Assembly: GCA_023853785.1 (NCBI GenBank)
Contig: JAJIRX010000730.1
Location: forward strand, 248,001-312,000
Direction of reading: 5' to 3'
From: Psilocybe azurescens
Lineage: Eukaryota; Basidiomycota; Agaricomycetes; Agaricales; Agrocybaceae
Length of the DNA: 64,000 bases
Shown piece after piece: positions 34,561-45,887 of this stretch; positions within the stretch are counted from its first letter, which is position 1; each line of letters begins with the position of its first letter. The notes under the pieces were generated by a model. That model saw nothing but the letters and a program-made list of their open reading frames with translations. It did no database searches and had not been told where the DNA came from. A program made the position numbers and the translations under genes.

Positions 34561-37269
34561 TTACATTTGCACCTCAGTAACTCTGGGACTGAGCCAGATT
34601 CATGTACGGGAGCACATGTACCGTACGGGGTAGTGGCTCTATGTATGTAAATCCCACTTATATATCTTGAGTCCTCAAAGTTCTATGTCTGGGATACTAA
34701 ACTATATATCTGGGAACCTTGATTATATGTCCGGGACTTATCCGGGAACTCTTTAAATTCCAATCTATATCTAAAATTTGCACAATCTATATACGGGGAT
34801 TACATACGGAATGGACACGCCCTCTCCGGGGGTGCCAGGATAGAACAGGGCGTGAGTCATTACCATCAATACACCACACCTTTATCAGTACACTGTCACT
34901 ATTGTTTATAACACATTGCTAGCGTCATACTAATCGTGCACCAAGCTGTCCAACAAATGATCATGAGAAATAGTCAACCGCTCTCCCGGTTTTCAAATTA
35001 GAACACTGAAGCATGGAATCTTGAAGCATTTCGCTTTAACTCAATCGGATCTGGCCAAGTAGCGGCAGTACTGTCGTTAAGAACCATGGAACCTCCCAAG
35101 CATACGCGGTGGTAATTCTATGTAAAGCTCACAGGGGCTGGCGTTTGGCGCTGATTTTGGGACGCAGCGCCGACGATGGTGGGTGTTGAAAGACAGGCGA
35201 TGTTCATGTCTGGGCATGGGGCATTTCTTCTTACTCTAATTAGATGATTGATGGATAGTCTGGTGGACCAAAGACAGACAATATTAACTGATTTGCTAGC
35301 CCAAATCAATCACTTTTCTGCATTGTTATCATCGTCTTCTATCTGTCCATTTCATCAGTTTATGGAAGCTTCGTCACCTGATACTGATACCGTTAGAGGG
35401 TGACCCAGAAGCGAGCTACCCAAACACTGATTCGCTAGATCTAATCAGGCACAGATGTGAGGGGTAGAGCTCTTGCTAAGCAATGAAAATATTGTGTTAA
35501 GCACCCCAAGCCGTTTGGCGTGATATGGTAGCACAAGAGAATCAGATTTTCCCAGCGGCAGTTTCTATGCCGAACTCGGCAATGCATCATGCTCTCAGCT
35601 CAACTCTTTCGGAGATAGCATCTCTAAGTTCGTCAATAAATGCATCGACCAGTTAAGCAGCGACAGACACCTGCCTACGAGTCCTCCTATCGGATAGCCC
35701 CAAGATACACCTCAGAGTATCTTGTAGTTAATTTTGGATTGCCATTGCGAAACACCTCTTCCGATTCATAGGATACATAGAAGTCTCAGGCATGCAGCGA
35801 AGACAGGGACTGAATAGATGTCCGTCGTTCCTGTGGTGATTACGAAGAGTTGAAGTAGTGATGATCAGACTTCTCTAGATGCCATACGTAAAATTCTTTT
35901 ATATAGACGTGTTCTCTACCGAGAAACATGTTCAATGGCTGTCTCGGGAACCCAATTCAGATATCTAACTGCCATACATCGCTAGTGCCCTTATGCCAAT
36001 CACAATAAATTTACTTGTCTAGGTGTAGACAAGTTCTTAAACGAGACTAGTTTTGGATTGCTCTAGTAAAGAGACGCCCAGGGGTTAATTTTCTCAGTAC
36101 ACGCAAGTCTACTGCTCTAGAGAATTATGCTTGGTGACGTCTATTGTACACAGCGCTGGATGAACAGTATATGTGGATATTCGAGCTTTCCCACTTGGAC
36201 TCCATAATTATCTTCTTCATGATAGAGTAGACTGACACCAATTCATTTTGTGAATGGGCGTAGTGAGGTGAAGCCACATGTTCCTCATGTTTTGAAAGAG
36301 GTCTTCCCTGGCCATTTTAGGGACTCTATAGCGCTGATCCTAATTATAGCGTCTAATTATAACCGATCATCATGGTCGACTTAAAGACTGGCATATGTCA
36401 CGGTCATAGCACATACTAGCCATTTCAAGAATTGCTACCTAACGGACCTGAGTACATCTTTAGGCCTTCTCTGCGTCTTGAGATCAGAACTCCTCTTCTT
36501 GACTGATGAAGTGTGTGAGCTGTACTTTTATTGCATCTTGCAACCTTGTGTCTTGTTCGTGTCGTTGGTAGCATAGGCCGGCTGACGCAGTACTGGAATC
36601 TTAGCATACACTCAAAGGGGAGTATAGATGTTGTCCATTCCTTAAACAGGCACAGTTGGCTCCTTAATTACGAGGAAAGCCAGAGAAACGTTGGAACCGA
36701 TTGAAGAACACTGTACTACGATGTATACGGATCCCTGTATATCGTCTCGCACATCGTATAAGAGCTAGTGTCTGATATGGTATCATGTGAGAAGCATGGT
36801 CCCTCGTGCTGACTGTCAATCTTGCATATCAACATCCCAGATGACGGACGCAGGAACCGTGATAGCGTCTTGGCACATCTTAAAATAGGCAATGGGATTT
36901 CCGTTATTGATCCCTCCCACAGAATGGCCTTGGCTAATGGACGACCGCAAAAGAGATATGTGGGTCCATTTCTTTGAATATTGCCGGGACGCCTTGGAAG
37001 AATACATGAGCTACCTTCACCCCGCTATTGAAGGGTCATTTCATCCCCGATCTTGTCCGGAAAAACGCCGTTCAACGGATCAACAAGAAGTGAAGAAGCT
37101 AGCCCTGTGGGAGGAAGGGTCTTTTAATAGACGCCAATAGGATCCAGGAATAGCCTTTCAAGTCATTCAACGGGACAAGGCTCGATTAATTATAACCTGC
37201 TTGAATAATAGATAAAGTGAGTCCTTGGACATCGCATCCTCACTTCCCCCCTCCACTACCGAGACGACA
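34561..37269. other. Stretch without a supported gene
   Basis: About 2.7 kb of unremarkable sequence between the foldback element and the DUF6534-like gene. Repeated TCTGGGAWAC/TCCGGGA motifs occur near 34690-34750. No coding frame holds up. Confidence 0.35.
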
Positions 37270-38700
37270 ATGGCTTCAAACGGTACCGTGGTTGATATTC
37301 CCGACGATATTGTCCTTAAGTATGCTATTTTCACTCTCAGTAGAATGACACTCCTAACTTACGCCCACTTTCTGCCAGGACTGGACCTCGGGTACGCGGG
37401 CCGGTGTAATCTATTGATTCCAAACAACGTGTTAAGTCCGTACTGTAGATTCTAGGCTTTCTCTTTCACTGGGGACTTTTTGGAGCGCTATGCGTTCAAG
37501 TCTGTGAGTATAGAGAACAGAAGAATAACGCTCGTCTCATATACAATTTGACTAGATCTTTATCATCTTGCGTTCCCAAGGGATCCCTTGAGAAATAAAG
37601 TTCTCGTATACACTGTTTTTGCTCTCGAGTTCACTCAGACCATGATGATAACGAATTCGGCCTTCACTGTCTTTGGAAAGGGTTATGGACAGTTTGCCGA
37701 CTTCAACAAAGTTGACCTCGCCTGGTTCGAAGTACCAATTATTACCGGAATTGGTGAGTATTATTTCCTTTTCGGTACTTCTGGATTAACCGAGTCCTTC
37801 ATCTCAGTTGCTTTTATTGCCGAGGCCTTCTATGCCTATCGCATCAGCGTGTTAGCTCAGTCTTACTGGGTGGCGGGTGTTATTCTTTTCGTAAGTCTTA
37901 TACTATTGTCATTCTATTTCGATCTGTAACTAATCATAATCCAACTTGAAGCTTGCTACCTTGCAATTAGCTGGTGCCTTGGCCGCTGGGATCATTCTCA
38001 AGAGGGCCGTTCTCTTTAGTCGTCTTCTTGGTCGCTCGTACTCTATATCCGCTGGAGTAAGTCCGTCTGAATAGAGTATTCGACCGTAAACTGATGTTGG
38101 CTTAGATCTGGAATGGTGGAAGTGCTGCATGCGACGTGATTATTGCTGTTGTCATGACATACTATGTAGGTTCCAAAAATATCTACTATAATTATTAGGC
38201 TGACGAATTTCTGAACGAACACAGCTGTCGAGGCGCGGGTCTGGAACAATGAAAGAGACCCACATGCTACTCAAACGAGTGATTACCTTGGTTATCGAGA
38301 CAGGTTCTATTACAGGTTTGTTAGGCTTACCCGTTTGCATCCGTTCGTGTCACATCTAACAATCGACCCAGCTGCGGTCGCCATTCTTGATCTTATTCTC
38401 GTCGTTCTGCCTAGCCAACCGTCATATTACCTGACCCCCTCGGAAACATTGGCCAAATTCTACTCCAACTCAATGATGGTTGTGCTGAACAGTCGTATGC
38501 GAATTGGCGTAGAGCCTGGCCTCGAGGGAGGGAACAACTCAACCACTGCACGCATAAGAACGGGAGGCACTACAGCCGCGACCCGCACCGTGGATACCGA
38601 CGCATATGAGCTCGGCGATGGTGTTGTTGTCACTCGCGAGCAAGTAGTCTTCCCAAACGGTAAAGAGATGTCCAATGGTCAAAAGGGATACTTGGTTTGA
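37270..38700 (+). CDS. DUF6534-like seven-helix membrane protein, intact
   Basis: Nine exons close in phase: 37270-37319, 37379-37391, 37449-37503, 37556-37753, 37808-37890, 37952-38056, 38106-38165, 38225-38315 and 38372-38700. The protein starts MASNGTVVDIPDDIVLKTGP, then GFLFHWGLFGALCVQVY (helix 1), YHLAFPRDPLRNKVLVYTVF (helix 2), VPIITGIG, VAFIAEAFYAYRIS, LATLQLAGALAAGIIL, IWNGGSAACDVIIAVVMTYY, LSRRGSGTMKETHMLLKRVI and AVAILDLILVVLPSQPSYY. It continues AKFYSNSMMVVLNSRMRI, then a hydrophilic tail to 38700. These are the diagnostic blocks of the DUF6534 family, whose role is unknown; the N-terminus is expected outside and the tail in the cytosol. It is the paralogue of the gene at 18465. 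Confidence 0.8.
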
Positions 38701-40388
38701 GGGTAACGGACTCAACTGTCAGACGTTACTGATTAACTAGCTTAGTAGTCTACAGACGAGTTCCGTATGTATAACCTTTATCACGCCTTAAGCGCATTAT
38801 ATTTAAGCACCGCCATGTCGCGCCAGACGCTACTTACTTCTATTACGCGAGTCATGCCGGCCACCACTATGGACAAATATTATGTACTACTTCGAATGCA
38901 TGGGAATACAATCGTGATTTTTAGAATATAATTCGGCTAACTTTCTTAGCTACACAGGAATCGAGAATTCTCCCATGCCATGCCATTTTGATGCGGCTCA
39001 TATGAATATGGGCGGTAAATTGGTTCAATATTCAAGATACCATCTAAGGAGTCCTTAGTCATGAGTACGAATGATGTAGAAGCAATTCCAATGCTTCCCT
39101 TTTGTAATAACACGTCATCAACCTTAGGGTACCAAGTACGCGGTTTAAGTCGAAGATCACACCTGAACTTGAGCCAGTAGAATGTCTAGATGCCTTGTTC
39201 GGCTTAATAAAAATTTCTCTTCCTGGTGGCGTAATGGACAGTCCGTTTATTTTTGTACCGCAGCAGCACCTTAAGTGTACTAGAGGTATTTTAAAACAGC
39301 CGTCCAGGAAATTTCGCAGAAAATCTATGGCGACTGTATGGCACAGGAAAGTCCTGCCAACCTCTTTGCTTGACATTTAATATAAAAATCGAGCAGCATA
39401 TCACGGGCACACTATGCTCTGCCGACTGGGGCCAGCTCTTTCTGTGGGTCAGCCATTCTGTGACACGGCAGACGCGCTCCATCTAAACGCTTAGGGAGTG
39501 CTGCGCAGAGCTGTCTCGAAATGTCATTCTATTAAATCTATCGACAATTGGTGCACTATGATAGAGAAATGACTACATGCGTTGAGGCTGATACAGCATT
39601 TCTCAATGAAATGGGTAAAGCTAGATGCAGAAATTATGCAATTTCCTCATGATTGGGCCAGATTAAAGGCTAGCCGCTAAAGTAGTAAATAAGCTCGGAC
39701 AACTATTTTTCGAGTTTCTCGATATTTATTTTCCCATGGACATAGTGCCAGAGGTGGGTGGATGAAGCACAGCTGCCAAAGAATCTGCCGGGATGCAGGA
39801 TCTATGAAAACTGCGCTCAAGCATTCTACAGAACCACATGACGATCACATTATTCTTGGTCCGCTCCCTGCTCCCAGACAGTCATTACTTATGGAGTACA
39901 TCTATGACAAACACTGGCAGTTTGAGATATCAGCAGGGTAAGTAAGACCACTAAGACTCCGACTGCAAGAGTTGAGTACTTTCTGATAAGAGCTAGATCT
40001 TCGAGTCATTCAACTACATTTAAGCACTGTCGAGTTCATTTTATCTAGAGAGTGCCTTGGAGTATAATTCTTACCTATGAATGCTCAGAGAGTTACTTCA
40101 AATTTGCTCTTGGTACATCTTCACAGAGGAAAGTGCTAGTGGACAATGTCACTATTTTTAATTAATTCTATTTTTAGTTTCAGCGCTGCCAAACACGCCC
40201 ATCGAGAACGTTGGACGAGCCATATTTATTATTAAATTCCCCAGCTACATATTATTGTATACTGTACCCCTTATATCAAATTGACCAAATAATAATTCAA
40301 ATTCGAGAAAATGCATAAAAGGCTCACATCGTCCCCTTCAAAAATTGCATTGATCCAAAGACACTCCCAGCAAACTTTCGACAATATC
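38701..40388. other. Intergenic stretch, no supported gene
   Basis: No frame with coding character. CAAAAATTGC, TATA-like and pyrimidine-rich sequence just before 40389 probably belongs to the promoter of the secreted protein gene. Confidence 0.4.
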
Positions 40389-40690
40389 ATGCATATCTTC
40401 CGCACCCTCTCGCTTTTAGCGTTTGTAGTCGCATTCACCAGCGCGGCAGTCCTTCCAGAAACCGAGCTCGAACGTCGCTGCCTACCAGCCGGCTCAACCT
40501 GCTTCCTGACCAACCCGGGGGTATGCTGCACCCAGACCTGCACCTGTGGCATTGCGTGCTCTATTTCCCAACAAACAGGTCGGACTCCAGCTGTAAGTGA
40601 CTCAGAATTTATGCTGTGACTCCATCTGAAGCACTTATTCCGTATTCTGGATAGTTCTGTGCTACAACCTTTGAGGGGAACACTCCCTGA
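40389..40690 (+). CDS. Small secreted cysteine-rich protein (79 aa)
   Basis: ATG at 40389 begins MHIFRTLSLLAFVVAFTSAA, a clear signal peptide, followed by VLPETELERR, a likely dibasic (Kex2-type) processing site. The mature part has eight cysteines spaced C-X6-C-X7-CC-X3-C-X1-C-X3-C-X12-C. A 62-nt intron (40593-40654, GTAAGT...GGATAG) joins TGRTPA to FCATTFEGNTP, adding the eighth Cys and the stop at 40690. Without the intron the frame would run on to SDSEFML and lose that Cys, so the spliced form is preferred. The spacing with one CC pair resembles cystine-knot miniproteins rather than hydrophobins. Such proteins in fungi act outside the cell as effectors, inhibitors or antimicrobials; the actual role is unknown. 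Confidence 0.65.
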
Positions 40691-41426
40691 ATGTCACCAG
40701 AAGCCCGTGCAACAAGGATAAAGACGATCTCCATGTGGCAAAGGGAGAATAAAGGGTTCCAATTCAGTTACACAGATGATAGCTTGTACTATTCTATCTC
40801 TCAGCGAACCATGAAAAATATTTTGCCGTAAGCCAAGACCTGAGACGAGACATAGGAAGCGGGAAAAGAGCCCAGTCCCTGTCACCCTGAATCGTTAGTA
40901 CCTCATCGACTGTATCTTCCAGAATGGAATGCAAGATTTTTATCCAAGTGATACCACAAACGATCGGATAACATGCCTAGCATTGAACAAGTTCGTAGAA
41001 AAGTTCAAGTCGAAGTGCATATATGGCGATAGATTTGAGCGAATCATGAGAAACAATTTGCCATTTAAGCGGCGATCTGAGGGTGAGACATATTCCAGAA
41101 GTAACAGATAGAAAGGCGGAGTAGATGCTGTCTCTCCAGAATAAGTTTTTACAGCAAGAACGTGATCTCCAGGGCAGTTGAGCCAATATCCGGACAACAT
41201 GAAGAGCAAGCCAGGCGGCGTTTCGATTACAAATCACAGGAGACACATGGATCAGATTTTCGGTTTAGAAGAATGATAGTAGGAAAATCAATCTTCCTAA
41301 CCGAAAGAGGCTAGAGAAAGGATGTACGAGAGAGGTTGTCAATACAAAGTTGCAATTTACATGATATAATAAAAATACAAAGCTATAGCAGAAGATTAGA
41401 TGGGTGACCTAGGTGGCACTACAGCA
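40691..41426. other. Intergenic stretch, no supported gene
   Basis: Lies between the secreted protein gene and the 3' end of the Atg14 gene. Short frames only. Confidence 0.45.
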
Positions 41427-43022
41427 TCACACGTCATCATCGACAAGGTCCCACCCATCCTCCTCATCCTCCTTTGGAGTGTCCAAGACCCTGTCTTTGG
41501 ATTTCCCACCGCCCACCCCGTTTCGGTTTCCAGGGTGTCTCGCACGCGGTCTCGATGATGGATTAGCCGTTGTGGCCTGAAGGAGCTGTGCAAAGTCAAG
41601 TGGGAATGAAGGCGGTGTCGGAGGTGGAAGTGTAGGATACGATTCGTGCGATTTCCTACGGAAAATTTTCAGTAAAATATTCGAAAATTTACCGAAGATA
41701 CGATGGATAGTGCGTACCTTCCAAGCTCGGCACTGCAACAAACCATCCAGAGATTGCTGAGCACATCCCCGGCTTGGCTAAGCGGGACGTCGACGTTCTG
41801 GGTGAATGCCAAATACGAGACATCATAGAGCAGCATGGATAGCGCGGTCATGAATGATGACTGAGAGGATGATTCCGGCGGATCGGAAGCCAGCAATGAC
41901 GCAGCGAGGGCCGAGGAGGACTGAGGTGCAGAGTGAATCCGCGATACTTGTTTGGGGTTTACTGAAGCAGGAGGTGTAGTTGGAGTTGGGGAAGAGGATA
42001 GGTGCAATGGATGCTTTGTGTACCATCTGTATAATGGTCGTTAGATGCACAAAGCGAAAGATTGGAATAATCATACCTGGCCCAACCGCCAGATTCACCA
42101 CCTTTCGCAGCTCCTATCCAAGGCTGGCCGACACCTAGCTTACCACCTGTCCATATCACCTCAAACGGAAGCTTGATACCCAGATAGAAGGTAAGAAGTG
42201 ACAGAAAGTGTATTGTATGTGTTAGAACCGCGTTGATGTGATCTGGGGGATAACCTGGTAGGCAGAAGTGAGCAACAACAGCAACAACAGGCGGCAAGTG
42301 AGCATAATGCTGCGTACGGCGTATATCCCCTGGAACGGGAAGGATCAGGTCCCCGATCGTCCATTCGCCTTTCGTCCCTGCCTTGCCCCCGATGGGCGGC
42401 CTACCACCTACTTCGACAACGTTGAATACCTCGACGAGCTCCTGAACCAGGCCCGCACGAGCTCGGGCGATGGTTGCTGAGATGTTGAATATGGCCTCAG
42501 CCTCTCTAGTCGGGGGAAACGGCTGTGGCAGTGAGACCGTGGAATGGATATTAGAGGATCTCGACGATGTCTGAAGTTTCGCAGCAGAAATAGTTCGACG
42601 CCGAGATGCCAAAGTTTCCCGCAATATCCGTAGACGATCCCGTTCTGACACGATTTTCAGATCAATGGGTCCCGTTCCTTTCGATGAACGAAGACAAGGA
42701 CTCACTCTTCTCGTTCTCTTTCCTCAGTTTAGCCAGACCCGTTTGGAGTTCTTCTACTTGTCTCTGACGAGAAGCGAGGGTTGCTCTGGTCAGCCGTGCT
42801 GGCGCCATAACCTCAGCAAGTGCCTTTGTCGCCTTTGAGACGTGTTCATCACGATCAAGGGCATAGTGCTTTGTTTGTTGTTGAAAATCATGCACGCTGC
42901 CCGCGAATTGGCGGATGAGACAGGGTCAAATTGATAGTAAGAGGGCGAAGACATTACTGTATTTTCAAGCAGTTTTCGCAGTAGAATTGGCGCTGTTTGA
43001 GTTCACATATCTTGCAGTCCAT
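41427..43022 (-). CDS. ATG14: Autophagy-related protein 14 / Vps38-UVRAG family subunit
   Basis: Five exons close in phase on the minus strand: 43022-42958, 42896-42706, 42644-42077, 42026-41718 and 41655-41427, giving 453 aa. The N-terminus MDCKICELKQRQFYCENCLK has two CxxC pairs (Cys3/6, Cys15/18), as in Atg14. A coiled-coil region follows (ASRQRQVEELQTGLAKLRKE, RDRLRILRETLASRRRTISA). The Atg14/UVRAG core follows (WTIGDLILPVPGDIRR, AHLPPVVAVVAHFCLPGYPP, HFLSLLTFYLGIKLPFEVIW). Later come SFMTALSMLLYDVSYLAFTQ and VLSNLWMVCCSAELGR, and a disordered tail ending in the acidic DGWDLVDDDV. The family recruits the Vps34 PI3-kinase complex I with Vps15 and Atg6 to the phagophore site for autophagosome formation. 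The CxxC start favours Atg14 over Vps38; this is inference. Confidence 0.8.
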
Positions 43023-43189
43023 AGAGTCTGACCTGGTTGTTCTTGGTCAAACTTCAAGCTTCAAGACTCGAACTTGGAAATGCGTGTGAGGCTGTGACAG
43101 CGGGTCTCCGTACAGCACGTGTGTCCAGTTTCAAGTCACAAGACACACTACGCGTCCCTATTAAGCACCACTATTGGCGCCGTAATGGA

Positions 43190-44215
43190 AGATATTATAG
43201 CTTGTTCTGCAATGAATGGAAGGCAAGCGGGGCCCATAGCGATCTTAATACCATGTTTTGGGGTGGTGAGCTAGACATGGACCAATCCTATGTCGAACCT
43301 TTTGAAAGAGGCGTGGCAAAATCCATTTTTGTAGAGCTTGGGCGCCAATTGTGTGCCGGTGCCACCACGACATACAGAGCGCGGGGATAGAGATCTTATT
43401 TTACGTGAGGAATAAACTTCCATGAATAGAGCAAGTATGAGTGGCCAATCGGCAGGCATCAAGGGCAGCCCGTGTGTCAGAGTTAAATAAAGAGAATGTA
43501 TACATACCGAAGACATTGGGTGTACGCATGTTTGCTACCGGGTCTGGTGCAACGCCGGTGTTTTGTCAATATAGTCACTTCGTATACACGATGAAGCAAA
43601 GTAGAACATTGAGTCATTGTGATTAGTGAAGGCCCTACTTTCATTCACAAGCTGTCACAGAGCCTTAATTCCCTCCTCGTACCAACCGTGATGAAGATAG
43701 GTATTGAAACTTCGGCACACTTTCAAGTTCAAATTGTACCTGCTTAAGAAATGGTCAATCCAGTTAGCTTTTGATTCCATGATAGCTTTTAACCTTTAGG
43801 ATTAAGCTACTGCCCGGAGTCAGATTGATATATATCATGATGATGATAGAAGTCATCCCGAGCTCCATTGCAAGGTTCTCGAGAGCTGAAAATGTATTCC
43901 AAAGCTCCAAAGCGCTCTAACTCCACAACTGATGACTGAAAATATGGCATCTGACTCAGTCAGGTTTCAAGGGTTGAAACATAGAGAGATAATTATTCCA
44001 AACGTGAGTAAGCTATTCAGTATAATTATAGCGTGGTGCAAAATATCATGATTAGAAGACAGCCTATAGGTTCGCCCCCATGTCAGGATGGCGAATTTGA
44101 GGGTAGTAAGACATATATGGAAGAGTCACAGGTTGTATGTTTGTAGTTTTAATATACATACTACTACCGACTCCAGACTTCTTGACGTTTCTATCCAATA
44201 GCAATCGTATAGCCG
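43190..44215 (+). repeat. Long direct repeat, copy 1 (partner at 50975-51965)
   Basis: The segment is colinear with 50975-51965. Best blocks are CAATTGTGTGCCGGTGCCAC then CACGAC, TATGAGTGGCCAATCGGC, GTGTACGCATGTTT, ACCGGGTCTGG, GAATTTGAGGGTAGTAAGAC and ATACATACTACTACCGACTC then CAGACTT. The middle aligns only loosely. It has no coding signal of its own. Confidence 0.65.
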
Positions 44216-44411
44216 TATTTGCTCTTTTGTCTCATTCTTCTAACCTAGTCTGATAAAGAGGAATGTTTATTCTTAATTCAGAGTGAAGATTATCGGGATA
44301 AGGTCCTTCCACCCTGCTTTGCAATCTCTTCGGTTCATGCCCGAACATATGATATATGGCTTTGTTTTGTTAGTGCTGATCACTTTAGGTGTTCAGAACG
44401 TTCCTGGGAAA

Positions 44412-44895
44412 TCAAAAATAAATTTGGCTTCTAATCCCTGACAACTTAAAGGTTTCTTGATGCGAGATATAGTAGAAAGGATACAGATCAGCATTTGAGA
44501 ACGCATAGAGCACAGACCCTGGGTATAGCCTAGGCAAATGACCCAGCACGACCTTGGAAGTGGTAGAATGGCATTCGTCAGTTAAGACGACTTGATGGCA
44601 TAACCAAGACGAACTTTCGGATCCAGGCTCTTCGTTGTCCGTTGACAATCGTTGAATGCTCAGATGTTGAATTCTAAATCCCGGCCACCCATAATCTCCA
44701 CTACTTAGTCGCAAGGCTGGCGATATTCCACGTTCCCTGAACGCAAGCATTTTAGCTAAACTGTCATCAAAAAATGACCATCTGCACCCAGTTGGAGATT
44801 ATCGTATAGTTAGATGATGGCATGCAATCGTTAAAACTTAAGAGACGGAAAACTCACCCAACGAAGTCGTGAGGACACAGAAGCCCTCCAAGCAT
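44412..44895 (-). CDS. Small unknown protein (135 aa)
   Basis: ATG at 44895, preceded in frame by a stop, gives MLGGLLCPHDFVG. An intron from 44857 to 44782 (GTGAGT...GTGCAG) closes in phase onto WSFFDDSLAKMLAFRERGIS, then GDYGWPGFRIQHLSIQRLS, LCHQVVLTDECH and SKVVLGHLPRLYPGSVLYAF, ending GIRSQIYF at 44412. Balanced composition and a clean splice support a gene. No domain is recognised and it may be a remnant of a larger protein. Confidence 0.45.
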
Positions 44896-45319
44896 AGAGC
44901 CTCCAAATCATTCAAGCTCCGACCGGAGCAAAATTTTATCCTATCCTATCAGGATGTGTCAGCGTTGGTAGAACGTGAACCGAACGGCAGAATTAATCCG
45001 AGTTTTCTCTCGCATGTCACCGCAGTCTTCAGTGTCCGCTTCTACCACAACTTTGAGCCACAACGACATGACACGGTACACCGACAACTACAAAAATTCA
45101 TGCATCAGTGATAGTTACAGAAGGGGGAGACTTTGATTCAAAGATGAGGTAGCAATGGTAAGACCAATATGCGCATATAGTTGTTATTGTCAGGGGCGTA
45201 ATGTGATTATGGTCATGCTTTGTATGTATTCATTATCGCTCACTCAAGTACTCAGTACTCATGCATCATGGTCTTAACTGTATGACGCAATTATATCCTA
45301 CCGCCTCTCACGGTATTAC

Positions 45320-45478
45320 TCAGGCTTTCTCAGCATCGCCACAGTAGACCCCACCTCCTACTCCTCTCCGCCCGTCGACCGCCCGCGCGAGAGCAAGGAA
45401 CTGACCAAGTACCCAGAACTTTCGTGCCTCGTCCCACCTTTGTTCAATCTCTTCAGCCGTTCGCGCAACCGCAAACAG
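45320..45478 (-). pseudogene. Orphan C-terminal coding fragment
   Basis: The frame reads LFAVARTAEEIEQRWDEARK then FWVLGQFLALARAVDGRRG and GVYCGDAEKA before the stop at 45320. Its amphipathic, alanine-rich composition and high GC differ from the AT-rich surroundings, as expected for the tail of a real protein. No upstream exons are found, so I take it as a fragment left by a deletion. It could also be a chance frame. Confidence 0.3.
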
Positions 45479-45887
45479 TTAACACAGCATAGCATTCAAC
45501 GCTGCTGCGCCTTCTCAACAGATTGTTGATAAGATGGGTATCCAGTCCTGATAGACGTTCTTCATCAGTCTGTTTTGACTATATACGGCAATGTGATGTG
45601 CTGGATATGATCGCTTGGACGGGGTTTAATTGATCCAAGAAGGCAGCCTAACGGGTAAATGAGCTGCTGCTAGCGGTGAACACACGCCTGTCGCGGAGTC
45701 TGGGGAGCTTCCATAGGGCATGTTGACGTGTCTGTTCCGTCTTAGGCTCCTGAGCGCCTATTTGTATAGATGGCAACATTTTCAAGCAATGCAACGTCGG
45801 AAATGGTAAGTTTCGGAAGTAATTTATTGCGGGTACAAATAAGTTGACTTTCTCACTGTCAGATTCTATGTAACTCCAGTCGCTAAT

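Noticed and set aside
34444..34650. 68-codon frame at the right edge of the foldback element
   Set aside because: It lies in the M1 repeat; the same DNA elsewhere has no conserved frame.
36892..37140. 82-codon frame upstream of the intact DUF6534 gene
   Set aside because: No signal peptide, domain or splice support; probably chance.
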